Source: Saprospiraceae bacterium (GTDB lineage Bacteria; Bacteroidota; Bacteroidia; Chitinophagales; Saprospiraceae). From it: a DNA stretch of 64,000 nt. The stretch's first letter is position 1, and each line of letters starts with the position of its first letter. Positions 45,613 through 53,460 of the stretch are shown here, piece by piece. The position numbers and the translations under genes were made by a program. The stretch lies in contig JABAQQ010000023.1 in assembly GCA_019187225.1 (NCBI GenBank), positions 62,001 through 126,000 of the forward strand. Reading direction: 5' to 3'. The notes below the pieces were generated by a model. It was not told the origin of the DNA. It searched no databases and worked only from the letters and a program-made list of their open reading frames with translations.

Positions 45613-46047
45613 ATGAGAACTTTCCTTCGCTCCTTAAAGCCCAATGCACTGCTGCTTTCCCTCGGTCTCGTTTTGTTCAGCGTGACCAGTACGATGCAGT
45701 CCTGCTCGCCCAGATTCGACCAGGCAGGTCTCGACAATGTAACTAACCTGGGGGGCCAAATGACGCAACTCATGGGCAAAGCCGTGGAGCCTTTCGGCAA
45801 ACACTCCGATGCCGTGACCAAATTACTGGAAGACCTGAGCGGCGCCGCTACCCATGCCGCCGATCAAAAACGCAATAAAGAGATCGCTCAATCCTGGAAA
45901 ATCCTGAACGACGAACTGGCTACGCCGTTTTTCAACCGCTGGAAAGAAAAAGGCATTCTCGACAAAGATTATGTAAAAGAAGCTGTTGGCCAGGTGGGCA
46001 AAAGCCTCGACGCCATCAAAAAAGCGGAAATGGCCAAAAGAAAATAA
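45613..46047 (+). CDS. Small lipoprotein, helical, unknown function
   Basis: 144 residues. Signal with a lipobox-like TMQSC (Cys near 31), then a helical, charged body (QMTQLMGKAVEPFGKHSDAV, AMKKAEMAKRK-like C-terminus rich in Lys). No family recognised. I place the start at the ATG at 45613, not the upstream frame extension. Followed after 32 bases by a small helical cytoplasmic protein. Confidence 0.6.
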   Translation: MRTFLRSLKPNALLLSLGLVLFSVTSTMQSCSPRFDQAGLDNVTNLGGQMTQLMGKAVEPFGKHSDAVTKLLEDLSGAATHAADQKRNKEIAQSWKILNDELATPFFNRWKEKGILDKDYVKEAVGQVGKSLDAIKKAEMAKRK

Positions 46048-46079
46048 GCATTCAGTTTCACTCATCAACTTTACAACCA

Positions 46080-46415
46080 ATGCCTGATAAAGCAAAAATC
46101 ATACAGGACACACTCGACGGCTTAGACGACCAGGTGGTGGGTTTGGTCAGCAATTTTGTCAAACGCCGCCGCCAACACTACGAAGAAGCCGCCGCCAAGC
46201 TCCACAAAAACCTTAAAAAAGACGCCAAGCGCTACGCGGAAATGCTCGCCGACAAAAAGATCAAACAAGAAGACTTCGAGTTTTTAATGAAGGGAAGATG
46301 GGCGCAGTTGAAAATTGAATTGCTCTCCGAACTTTCCATTTCAAAGGCAAAATTCGAGGACATCGCGGGCGAAGTATTGAAACTGACCATTAAAACGCTG
46401 CTGGTGGTGATCTGA
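46080..46415 (+). CDS. Small helical charged protein, unknown function
   Basis: 111 residues, no signal peptide, predicted as long helices with coiled-coil character (NFVKRRRQHYEEAAAKLHK, KRYAEMLADKKIKQEDFEFL), ending in a hydrophobic LKLTIKTLLVVI. Close downstream of the lipoprotein gene, likely co-transcribed. No family recognised. Confidence 0.6.
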   Translation: MPDKAKIIQDTLDGLDDQVVGLVSNFVKRRRQHYEEAAAKLHKNLKKDAKRYAEMLADKKIKQEDFEFLMKGRWAQLKIELLSELSISKAKFEDIAGEVLKLTIKTLLVVI

Positions 46416-46470
46416 AAATAACGATATAGCTGTCATAGGACATGAGTCATGTTTTGTTAAGCAACTGATC

Positions 46471-47469
46471 ATGAAATACTTTCCTGTTATTCTTGCGCTG
46501 ATTTACCCCTTTTTCCCGGCATCTGCCCAAGATACGTTTTCGATCGTCGCGGTAGATTCGATCACAGGCGAGATCGGCAGCGCCGGTGCCAGTTGTTTGA
46601 ACAACATTTCATTTCCGGGCAGCAATGGCGCCATTATCATCAGCGATATCCTGCCCGGCAAAGGCGCCATCCACACCCAGTCGTTCTGGCTTGCCGCCAA
46701 CCAGGCCAATGCGCGACTTAAAATGGAAGAAGGATTGAGCCCGGAAGACATCCTGCTCTGGCTCAAACAAAATGATGCCGAAGGCACCTTGAATGCGCAA
46801 AGACGCCAGTATGGCATCGTGGATTTCGATCCGCAGGGACATCCCCGCTCGGCGGCATTTACAGGTACTTTGTGTTTCGACTGGAAAGGCCACAAAACCG
46901 GGCCTGGTTACGCCATTCAGGGGAACATATTGCTCGGGCCGGAGATACTCGACAGTATGGAAGCGCGCTTTCTGGCGACTTCCGGCACCCTGGCCGACCG
47001 GCTCATGGCCGCCCTGCAAGGAGCCAATGTAGTGGGGGCGGATACGCGTTGTGCCGACGACGGCACTTCTTCCCTTTCGGCATTTCTCCGTGTGGCTAAG
47101 CCCGGCGACACCGACGACAGCCTCTACCTCGACCTCAATGTGCCCTCGCTTCCGGCCGGTATGGAACCGATTGATTCCCTGCAAAGACTGTACGACCAAT
47201 GGTTGCTCAGCTCCGCACCGGAACTACCCGAAATAAAAGTGCAGGTTTTTCCCAATCCGGCCCACGGGTATATCACCATCCTCGGCAGTGAGCGGGAAAA
47301 TATTGTTGAACTATACAACGCGAATGGGATAAAAGTCTATTCCACAGTTGTGTATGGGCAGGCAAACACCCTCGAGCCCAAACTTCCCAATGGTCTGTAT
47401 TTTGTCAGGATCAGCCGGGAAGGAAAAATCCTGTTGTCGCAAAGGCTGATCTGGACAGGCGGGCATTGA
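46471..47469 (+). CDS. DUF1028 (Ntn-hydrolase-like) secreted protein with T9SS tail
   Basis: 332 residues: signal peptide (FFPASAQ), DUF1028 domain (about 20-240) starting DTFSIVAVDSITGEIGSAGAS with GYAIQGNILLGPEIL and the GADTRCADDGTSS signature, then a sorting domain (VQVFPNPAHGYITILG to LSQRLIW). DUF1028 resembles the Ntn-hydrolase fold; its activity is unknown. The type IX tail indicates a cell-surface or released protein. It is converging on rpoD, with a shared terminator between. Confidence 0.87.
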   Translation: MKYFPVILALIYPFFPASAQDTFSIVAVDSITGEIGSAGASCLNNISFPGSNGAIIISDILPGKGAIHTQSFWLAANQANARLKMEEGLSPEDILLWLKQNDAEGTLNAQRRQYGIVDFDPQGHPRSAAFTGTLCFDWKGHKTGPGYAIQGNILLGPEILDSMEARFLATSGTLADRLMAALQGANVVGADTRCADDGTSSLSAFLRVAKPGDTDDSLYLDLNVPSLPAGMEPIDSLQRLYDQWLLSSAPELPEIKVQVFPNPAHGYITILGSERENIVELYNANGIKVYSTVVYGQANTLEPKLPNGLYFVRISREGKILLSQRLIWTGGH

Positions 47470-47503
47470 ACAGTGTTGAAGAAAAAAAATCCGTCGTAGA
47501 TAA

Positions 47504-47548
47504 TAAAAAAACAGGAGCCACCCCGGTCAGGGATGGCTCCTGTTTTAA
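47504..47548. terminator. Bidirectional intrinsic terminator between the DUF1028 gene and rpoD
   Basis: AACAGGAGCCA/TGGCTCCTGTT (11-bp perfect stem, 13-base loop) with T runs on either strand. Confidence 0.8.
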
Positions 47549-47582
47549 AATATCTTCGTCCCGGGCGCGAATACGTTCGTGT

Positions 47583-48452
47583 TTATGCACCCAAGTAGGT
47601 TTTCAGCAATTTGCTCCGGCTGGTTGCCCGCAATTTGTTGATGGCCTTGTCCTTGATCTGGCGGACGCGTTCGCGGGTAAGACCGAACTTATCGCCGATA
47701 TCCTCCAGCGACATGGGGTGTTCGACACCGATGCCGAAGTACAGCTTGATCACGTCGCACTGGCGGTCGGTCAGCGTTCCGAGCGAGCGTTCGATCTCGC
47801 GGCGCAGCGAATCGGCGTATTCGAGGTGGGCATCGGTGCCGGGCATGGTGCTGTTCTCCAGCACGTCGAGCAGCGAATTGTCTTCACCTTCCACGAACGG
47901 CGCGTCCATGGAAACGTGACGGGCTGCCACGCCGAGCGTCGTTTCCACTTCGTCCGTCGTGATCTCCAACAATTCGGCCAGTTCTTCCGGGCTGGGTTCG
48001 CGCTCGAATGTTTGTTCGAGTTCGGAAAAAGCCTTGTTGATCTTGTTGAGCGAGCCCACCTTGTTCAGAGGCAGTCGCACGATACGGCTTTGTTCAGCCA
48101 GGGCCTGCAGGATGCTCTGGCGGATCCACCAAACGGCGTAGGAGATGAATTTAAAACCGCGTGTTTCGTCAAAGCGCTGTGCTGCTTTGATAAGCCCCAG
48201 GTTGCCTTCGTTGATGAGGTCAGAAAGGCTAAGTCCCTGATTCTGATATTGTTTAGCGACGGAGACAACAAAGCGAAGGTTGGCTTTCGTGAGTTTTTCG
48301 AGGGCTATCTGGTCACCTTGTTTGATGCGTTTGGCAAGGTCTACTTCTTCTTCCGGGGTAAGGAGGTCCACTTTACCAATTTCCTGGAGATATTTTTCGA
48401 GCGATTGGCTTTCGCGGTTGGTAATGGACTTCGTAATTTTTAGTTGCCTCAT
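47583..48452 (-). CDS. rpoD: Primary RNA polymerase sigma factor (RpoD/SigA)
   Basis: 289 residues, the short primary sigma factor of Bacteroidota lacking the long region 1.1. Region 1.2 ([19 protein letters not shown]), region 2 with the -10 recognition and melting segment ([19 protein letters not shown]), region 3, and region 4 with the helix-turn-helix [20 protein letters not shown]. It recognises the TTG/TAnnTTTG promoters listed here. It has its own promoter at 48485-48516. Confidence 0.96.
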   Translation of the reverse strand: MRQLKITKSITNRESQSLEKYLQEIGKVDLLTPEEEVDLAKRIKQGDQIALEKLTKANLRFVVSVAKQYQNQGLSLSDLINEGNLGLIKAAQRFDETRGFKFISYAVWWIRQSILQALAEQSRIVRLPLNKVGSLNKINKAFSELEQTFEREPSPEELAELLEITTDEVETTLGVAARHVSMDAPFVEGEDNSLLDVLENSTMPGTDAHLEYADSLRREIERSLGTLTDRQCDVIKLYFGIGVEHPMSLEDIGDKFGLTRERVRQIKDKAINKLRATSRSKLLKTYLGA

Positions 48453-48484
48453 GTGCAGATACTATATTGAAATTTTTTCGGCTG

Positions 48485-48516
48485 CAAAGTTATGATTTTC
48501 CACCCGCCGATGTCAA
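48485..48516 (-). promoter_or_regulatory. Promoter of rpoD
   Basis: Minus strand: TTG (48516-48514), 21 bases, TAACTTTG (48492-48485), 33 bases before the rpoD ATG. Confidence 0.6.
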
Positions 48517-48663
48517 GTTTTTTTCAACTTAGACGCAGGTAAAGGAATTTGGTTGCAAAAATTTTCAGGAAAAGGACAGTAAAACGTTCAAATTTAAATT
48601 TTGTTTCGGATGTAAAGGTAAGGCAGGTTGTAAAATAATATTTTTCACCGCTGCAGGGTGACG

Positions 48664-48703
48664 GGGTTACAAGGTTGCCACAAACCATCAAACCTTATAA
48701 CCC
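48664..48703. repeat. Hairpin downstream of the deiminase gene
   Basis: GGGTTACAAGGTT (48664-48676) pairs with AACCTTATAACCC (48691-48703), 12 of 13 bases. It lies just after the stop codon of the minus-strand deiminase gene and could end its transcript, though it has no T run. Confidence 0.5.
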
Positions 48704-48721
48704 TTCAACCTTCAAACCATC

Positions 48722-50530
48722 TCACCGCACCACCAACTTCTTCAGTGAGTTTTGCCCGCCGGTCTGTAACTCCACAAAATAAGTCCCCGGCGCGAAACGG
48801 CTGGCATCAACAAAATGGTTGGATTGACCTGCGGGCAACTCACCGCTGAATACCGTTCCAACCAATTGTCCCAGCGCATTAAAAATGCGGATGCTGCCGG
48901 ATGTTTTGGCCGTAGTGCTGACCGGGATCACCGTAACAGATGAAGCGGGATTCGGATAAATGTCGAGCAAACGGCCGGAGGAAATTTCAGCGGTACCGAC
49001 CGTTTCTTTCGTACAAAAGCTCCACCAGCCTTCCGGAGCGGTGAGCGGACGGGAGATCGTTTTACCGCTGTTGGCCACGCCTTCGATGTAATAGTACACC
49101 GTGCTGCCGTCGGGTTGTAAGGGGATATAACCCTTGTGTGTCCAGGTCGTATCATCGAGCGGATAAAAGGGCAGATCCGCCGTTTGCCAGGGGCCATCCG
49201 GATCGGTGGAGTAACGAATAGTAGCCGAAGCGATGCCGCTCCGGTGCTGGATCGTCGCCCAAACGGGATATCCCAACGACCAATCCGCATTGTCCATACA
49301 GGAAGGCAGTTCCTGGTGCACGATGCGAAGCGGGTCCGAAACACCGATTTCTTTGGTAATACAATGCACGGCGCCGCCATAGCCAATTATGGAGCGGCAA
49401 TCCACCGGAACAACCTTGTACCCCGGCATATATTTTTGAAAAGTATCCACGGCAGCACCGTCCATTGTGTGGTCGTAAACCGGCAAAATGACGGTTTTAT
49501 TTACAAAAAGGGCATTGGCATAAGTTGGATACAAGGCAGGTTCGCCGGGATAGGGAGGATATTGGCCGTCTTCATAAAATTCCGGCATGGGAATTCTGAC
49601 TACTTTAAAAGGCGTACCGAACGAAGTCTTAAAATTATCCAGTACGTAAGTCAGATTGGCTTCGATTTGTGGCCCGTCCGAAATTCCTTCGGGGTACTTT
49701 CCTACCAGAAGCGTCTCTTCGTCGAGCAATTTCATGTGCATATCAATGTGGTGAATGCCGTCGTAGGGCAGCGTTTCCATTTTGATATATCGCTGAATCC
49801 CCATGAAATCGTTCAGGATATCGTCAATCTGGCTCTCTGTTTTAGGACTTACGTTATAGGGATTGTTCGATTTATTTTCGTTAATTATCAATTTGGAGGC
49901 AAAGGCTGTCCCCATGCCATCGGACATAAAATTGCCGCCGGTATTGACCAGGTCGGTCGGGGACAGCAGGGTTCTATACAGAGGGACGTTAAAATATGGC
50001 GCAATCGTCGTTGCCAGCGAATCGTCTCTCTTGCGTGTGGGGCGGTTATAAATCCAGTCTACGAAATACAGAGAGTCAATATCGTTGGCATAGATACAAT
50101 TGGGGCCGTAGTCCCGGACCCAGATCGAGTTGTTCGGCACCACTACAAATTCTACATTCGAAGAGATATTCACGCCTTCTTCAATCAATTTATTTTGAGC
50201 GGCCAAAACCGTATCCTGGTTGCCGCAACTAACTATCACGCGGCACTCTTCCCGCGCAGCCCTGACAATTTCCACCAGAATATTCAACCATCCTGCCTGT
50301 CCGTTCCAGGTAACGAGCACCGCCTGCAATTCTTCCCATTCGGCCATGGTACGCACCGGGACGGAAGGCGGCGTGGTAATTCCGCTTTGTGGCGCTTCGT
50401 TTACTGCAGAAGAAAGTCGCAACAGTTTTTTTTCTTCATCCGTCATGTAACGCGGAAGGGGTTGTTCCGTTTGGGCCAGCAACTGCCCGCCGAACAACAG
50501 GCAGCAAAAGAGTGTAAAGCGAAAGGTCAT
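48722..50530 (-). CDS. Secreted peptidylarginine-deiminase/agmatine-deiminase-family protein with T9SS tail
   Basis: 602 residues: signal peptide (LLFGGQLLAQ), a deiminase domain (about 50-390) of the Porphyromonas PAD/agmatine deiminase class, an Ig/FN3-like domain (about 400-500) and a T9SS sorting domain (LLDIYPNPASSVTVI to NSLKKLVVR). Catalytic residues are in place: Asp in WVRDYGPN, His and Asp in IHHIDMHMK, Cys in YGGAVHCITKE. The fold hydrolyses guanidino groups, turning arginine in peptides to citrulline in PPAD or agmatine to carbamoylputrescine in AguA. Export and domain order match PPAD better than cytoplasmic AguA; the substrate is an inference. The ATG at 50530 begins the signal peptide. 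Confidence 0.88.
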   Translation of the reverse strand: MTFRFTLFCCLLFGGQLLAQTEQPLPRYMTDEEKKLLRLSSAVNEAPQSGITTPPSVPVRTMAEWEELQAVLVTWNGQAGWLNILVEIVRAAREECRVIVSCGNQDTVLAAQNKLIEEGVNISSNVEFVVVPNNSIWVRDYGPNCIYANDIDSLYFVDWIYNRPTRKRDDSLATTIAPYFNVPLYRTLLSPTDLVNTGGNFMSDGMGTAFASKLIINENKSNNPYNVSPKTESQIDDILNDFMGIQRYIKMETLPYDGIHHIDMHMKLLDEETLLVGKYPEGISDGPQIEANLTYVLDNFKTSFGTPFKVVRIPMPEFYEDGQYPPYPGEPALYPTYANALFVNKTVILPVYDHTMDGAAVDTFQKYMPGYKVVPVDCRSIIGYGGAVHCITKEIGVSDPLRIVHQELPSCMDNADWSLGYPVWATIQHRSGIASATIRYSTDPDGPWQTADLPFYPLDDTTWTHKGYIPLQPDGSTVYYYIEGVANSGKTISRPLTAPEGWWSFCTKETVGTAEISSGRLLDIYPNPASSVTVIPVSTTAKTSGSIRIFNALGQLVGTVFSGELPAGQSNHFVDASRFAPGTYFVELQTGGQNSLKKLVVR

Positions 50531-50665
50531 AGGAATAAAAATTTGGCAGAATAAGAGACTTGATCGAAAAGAGTGCAAAATTCCGATTTCCCCCGAAAGT
50601 TTTTGCGTTTTTTTTACATTATGCCCAAAATCAACCGAACCCCGCCACATTAGAAATAGCAGCAC

Positions 50666-50696
50666 AAAAAAAGCGGCGCGCCATTGCGCACCGCTT
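50666..50696 (-). terminator. Intrinsic terminator after the Crp-family gene
   Basis: Minus strand AAGCGGTGCGC-AATG-GCGCGCCGCTT (11-bp stem, one mismatch) followed by seven T. A second imperfect hairpin, CATTAAAGT ... ACTTTAATG, lies nearer the gene (50777-50808) after short GGGGGCATT repeats. Confidence 0.7.
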
Positions 50697-50814
50697 GAAC
50701 AAAACCCATTCTATCGTATGAAGCAAAACTGTTAACCAGAGTTGGGGTCATTGGGGGGCATTGAAGTAATTGGGGGCATTAAAGTAATTTTTAAAAATGA
50801 CTTTAATGACTTTC

Positions 50815-51501
50815 TCAAACTACCGCGGGCAATGCATTCAAATCGCGGAACAATATCTTTTTCCGGTTGAAATACAGCACATTGGAGCGTTTGAGTTGGT
50901 TGAGTACGGCGGTCACCATCTGGCGGCTCGTGCCGGTGAGGTCGGCAATATCCTGGTGGGTCATATTGTGTTTCACCAGTGTTTCGAAGCCGACTTGTCT
51001 TCCCTGTTCCACACCCATCTGGTGTAAATATTCGAGGATGCGGCTCTTCGAATCTTTCAAAACCACTTTTTCCAATTGTGTTTCCGTGTAACGAAGGCGT
51101 TCGCCGAGGAAATGGAGCAGCGATTGAGCGAAAGCGAAATTGTTTTTCATTACAGCCAGGAGCGTGTTTGAGTCAAATTCGAGCACCTCTACCTGGTCGT
51201 CCATGGCATAGGCAAAATCGCGCCGTTGGGCTTCGCCCGTGAGGCAGGATTCCCCGAAAAGATTGCCGGCCCGCACTACATATTTAATTATGTCTTTTTT
51301 CTCCGCGTGCACCGCTACTTTTACCACGCCTTTCAGAAGGAAATATACTTTGTTAGCGGCTTGCCCCGGTTTGTAAAGAACCTGATGTTTTCCATAAGGT
51401 ACGATCGTGGCAGCGCGTTGCAGGATCATCCGTTCTTCAGGGGTCAGTACTGCAAAAAGCGGGTTGTTCTCCAAAACAGGTAAAGTAACTTTCGTGTCCA
51501 T
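50815..51501 (-). CDS. Crp/Fnr-family transcriptional regulator
   Basis: 228 residues: cyclic-nucleotide-binding-like domain (about 18-125, LYKPGQAANKVYFLLKG, NLFGESCLTG), linker helix, and Crp-type winged helix (THQDIADLTGTSRQMVTAVL). No cysteine cluster as in Fnr, so not an iron-sulfur oxygen sensor; the GES...RRD ligand region suggests it might bind a nucleotide. Start at 51501 (MDTKVTLPV). Targets unknown; divergent from the ECF sigma gene. Confidence 0.9.
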   Translation of the reverse strand: MDTKVTLPVLENNPLFAVLTPEERMILQRAATIVPYGKHQVLYKPGQAANKVYFLLKGVVKVAVHAEKKDIIKYVVRAGNLFGESCLTGEAQRRDFAYAMDDQVEVLEFDSNTLLAVMKNNFAFAQSLLHFLGERLRYTETQLEKVVLKDSKSRILEYLHQMGVEQGRQVGFETLVKHNMTHQDIADLTGTSRQMVTAVLNQLKRSNVLYFNRKKILFRDLNALPAVV

Positions 51502-51654
51502 GTTCAGCAGTTGTGTTAAGTTCGGTCGCGTTTCTGACAATAGGACAACAGTTGCGATGAAACCCCCTACCCTTTCGGAAAAAAATATTTTTTGTCCGGC
51601 GTGTTCCAAATGGCCAAATTGGAGAAAAAGACCATCAATTCAAAACAAATAAAA

Positions 51655-51662
51655 TATTTTTG
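51655..51662 (+). promoter_or_regulatory. Probable -7 element of the ECF sigma gene
   Basis: TATTTTTG (TAnnTTTG) 69 bases before the GTG start; the surrounding sequence is very AT-rich. Confidence 0.35.
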
Positions 51663-51730
51663 CAACGCACTTAAAACTTTATTTCTTTTAAAAAGCTTTT
51701 TTTTAACCAATTCAGAATAATAATTTTTTT

Positions 51731-52336
51731 GTGAATCCCCACGACGACACGAAAGAGCAACAATGGCTGGCCGGGCTCCGGGCCGGGGATGAAAGCGCCC
51801 TGCGCCATATTTTCGACCATTATTATACCAACTTGTTGGGCGATATCTACCGCATTGTGCCCGATGAGGATACATGCCAGGACATTGCCCAGGAAGTATT
51901 TGTAGAACTCTGGCGCAAGCGCTCTGAACTCGACATCCATACCTCTCTGCGCGCCTATCTCCGCCGTGCTGCCGTCAACCGCGCGCTCAACCATTTGAAA
52001 ACCAGCAGGCGTTTTGTCCTGGACGAATCCGAACACCTTATCAGTTCGGCTGATACTTCCTCCCGCGACATCCGCAACAAAGAAGAACAGCAGACACTCG
52101 AAGATGCCTTGCACGCTGCCATCCGAACTTTACCGGAAAAATGCCGGCTGGTTTTTTCGCTCAGCCGTTTCGAGCAAATGAGTCACCGTGAAATCTCGGA
52201 ACAGCTCGGAATTTCCATCAAAACCATTGAAAATCAGATCACCAAAGCCATGAAAGTCCTCCGTGAAACCCTCGTGCGACATTCGGATTTGTCGCCGGCT
52301 GTCATTTGGGCACTAAATTACTGGTGGGGGGCGTAG
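51731..52336 (+). CDS. ECF sigma factor (FecI-like, sigma-70 family)
   Basis: 201 residues: sigma region 2 (FDHYYTNLLGDIYRIV, DIAQEVFVELWRKR) and region 4 (LPEKCRLVFSLSRFEQMSHR, ISEQLGISIKTIENQITKA). Bacteroidota FecI-like factors are activated through the FecR anti-sigma and an STN-domain TonB receptor, both of which follow here. The start is a GTG at 51731. It probably transcribes the receptor operon. Confidence 0.9.
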   Translation: MNPHDDTKEQQWLAGLRAGDESALRHIFDHYYTNLLGDIYRIVPDEDTCQDIAQEVFVELWRKRSELDIHTSLRAYLRRAAVNRALNHLKTSRRFVLDESEHLISSADTSSRDIRNKEEQQTLEDALHAAIRTLPEKCRLVFSLSRFEQMSHREISEQLGISIKTIENQITKAMKVLRETLVRHSDLSPAVIWALNYWWGA

Positions 52337-52401
52337 GGGGTGCACACTGCCGCGTTGTCTTTAAAACAACTATAACCAACAACCGCGAAAAACGAGAACC
52401 A

Positions 52402-53400
52402 ATGCAAGCGAACGACGACTACATCCTCCTGCTCAGCAAACAATTCTCCGGAGACATCTCTGCGGGAGAATCTTCTGCGCTGCGCAAATGGCTGGCTCAA
52501 TCGCCCGAAAACGAACTGCTCGCCGCTGAATTGCGCCAGGTGTGGGAAAAATCGGGCGATTATGGGAAAGTCTTTTCACCTGACCTCGATGCAGCTTTCC
52601 GGCAAGTGCAAACCAGGATCAATTCCGGAGCGCGGCCCCGCATGAAAGCCATCCCGGTCGCTCAGCGACTGATGCGTATCGCTGCTGCGCTTGCTTTGTT
52701 GCTATCCGCCGTGTGGGCTTACCGCGAATTTTCTACTCCGCCTTCCAACACCGTTTTTTCCGCGGGAGCGGACAAACAACTCGTTGGCCTGCCCGACGGA
52801 TCGCAGGTATGGTTGCGCAAAAACGGAAACATAGAATATCCCACCCGTTTTTCCGGTGATGAACGGCACGTAAAATTGAAAGGAGAAGCGTATTTTGAAG
52901 TCGTACACGACCCAGCTCATCCCTTTTTCGTGGATATGTCTAACGGAGATGTCGTGAAGGTACTCGGCACTGAGTTCGGCGTCCGCATGTCGTCCAGCGA
53001 GTTGCAAACAGATGTGTTCGTACGCTCCGGCAAAGTGCTTTTTTCTCCGAAAATGCAACCCGGCGGTGTTGTCCTGACAGGCCGCCAAAAAGCCAGTTAT
53101 GACCGCGCATCCACCCGCTTGCTCGTAGACAAAAGCGCGACGCTCAACGAACTGGCCTGGCAAACCGGGGGACTCGAATTTGAAAGCACTCCCATGGAAG
53201 AAGTAATTGCCGATCTCGAAACCCATTATAAAGTTAAAATAACACTCCGGAACGCCTCCATGCGATCTTGCCCGCACACCGCGCTGCACACCACACAGCC
53301 GATCGAAAAAGTGCTGGAAAGCCTCGCCCTAACCCACCAATTCCGGGTTTCTAACCCGGCGCCGGGCCAGTACGAACTGACCGGCGGCACTTGCCAATAA
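52402..53400 (+). CDS. FecR-family anti-sigma factor
   Basis: 332 residues: cytoplasmic N-terminal part that binds the sigma factor (about 1-78), one transmembrane helix (LMRIAAALALLLSAVWAY, about 84-103), FecR domain in the periplasm (about 115-215, LPDGSQVWLRKNGNIEYP, GEAYFEVVHDPAHPF) and the DUF4974 C-terminal domain (about 255-325). It passes the substrate-bound state of the receptor's STN domain to the ECF sigma. The ATG at 52402 is preferred to the upstream frame that overlaps the sigma gene. Confidence 0.92.
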   Translation: MQANDDYILLLSKQFSGDISAGESSALRKWLAQSPENELLAAELRQVWEKSGDYGKVFSPDLDAAFRQVQTRINSGARPRMKAIPVAQRLMRIAAALALLLSAVWAYREFSTPPSNTVFSAGADKQLVGLPDGSQVWLRKNGNIEYPTRFSGDERHVKLKGEAYFEVVHDPAHPFFVDMSNGDVVKVLGTEFGVRMSSSELQTDVFVRSGKVLFSPKMQPGGVVLTGRQKASYDRASTRLLVDKSATLNELAWQTGGLEFESTPMEEVIADLETHYKVKITLRNASMRSCPHTALHTTQPIEKVLESLALTHQFRVSNPAPGQYELTGGTCQ

Positions 53401-53460
53401 AGCCGGAATCTGTTTTTCGGCCTGAGCGCCTTAACTTGCGCCATTGTTTTTCTGAAAAAC

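Noticed and set aside
49136-50554. 472-codon open frame opposite the deiminase gene
   Set aside because: Antisense shadow; the minus strand has signal peptide, catalytic residues and sorting domain.
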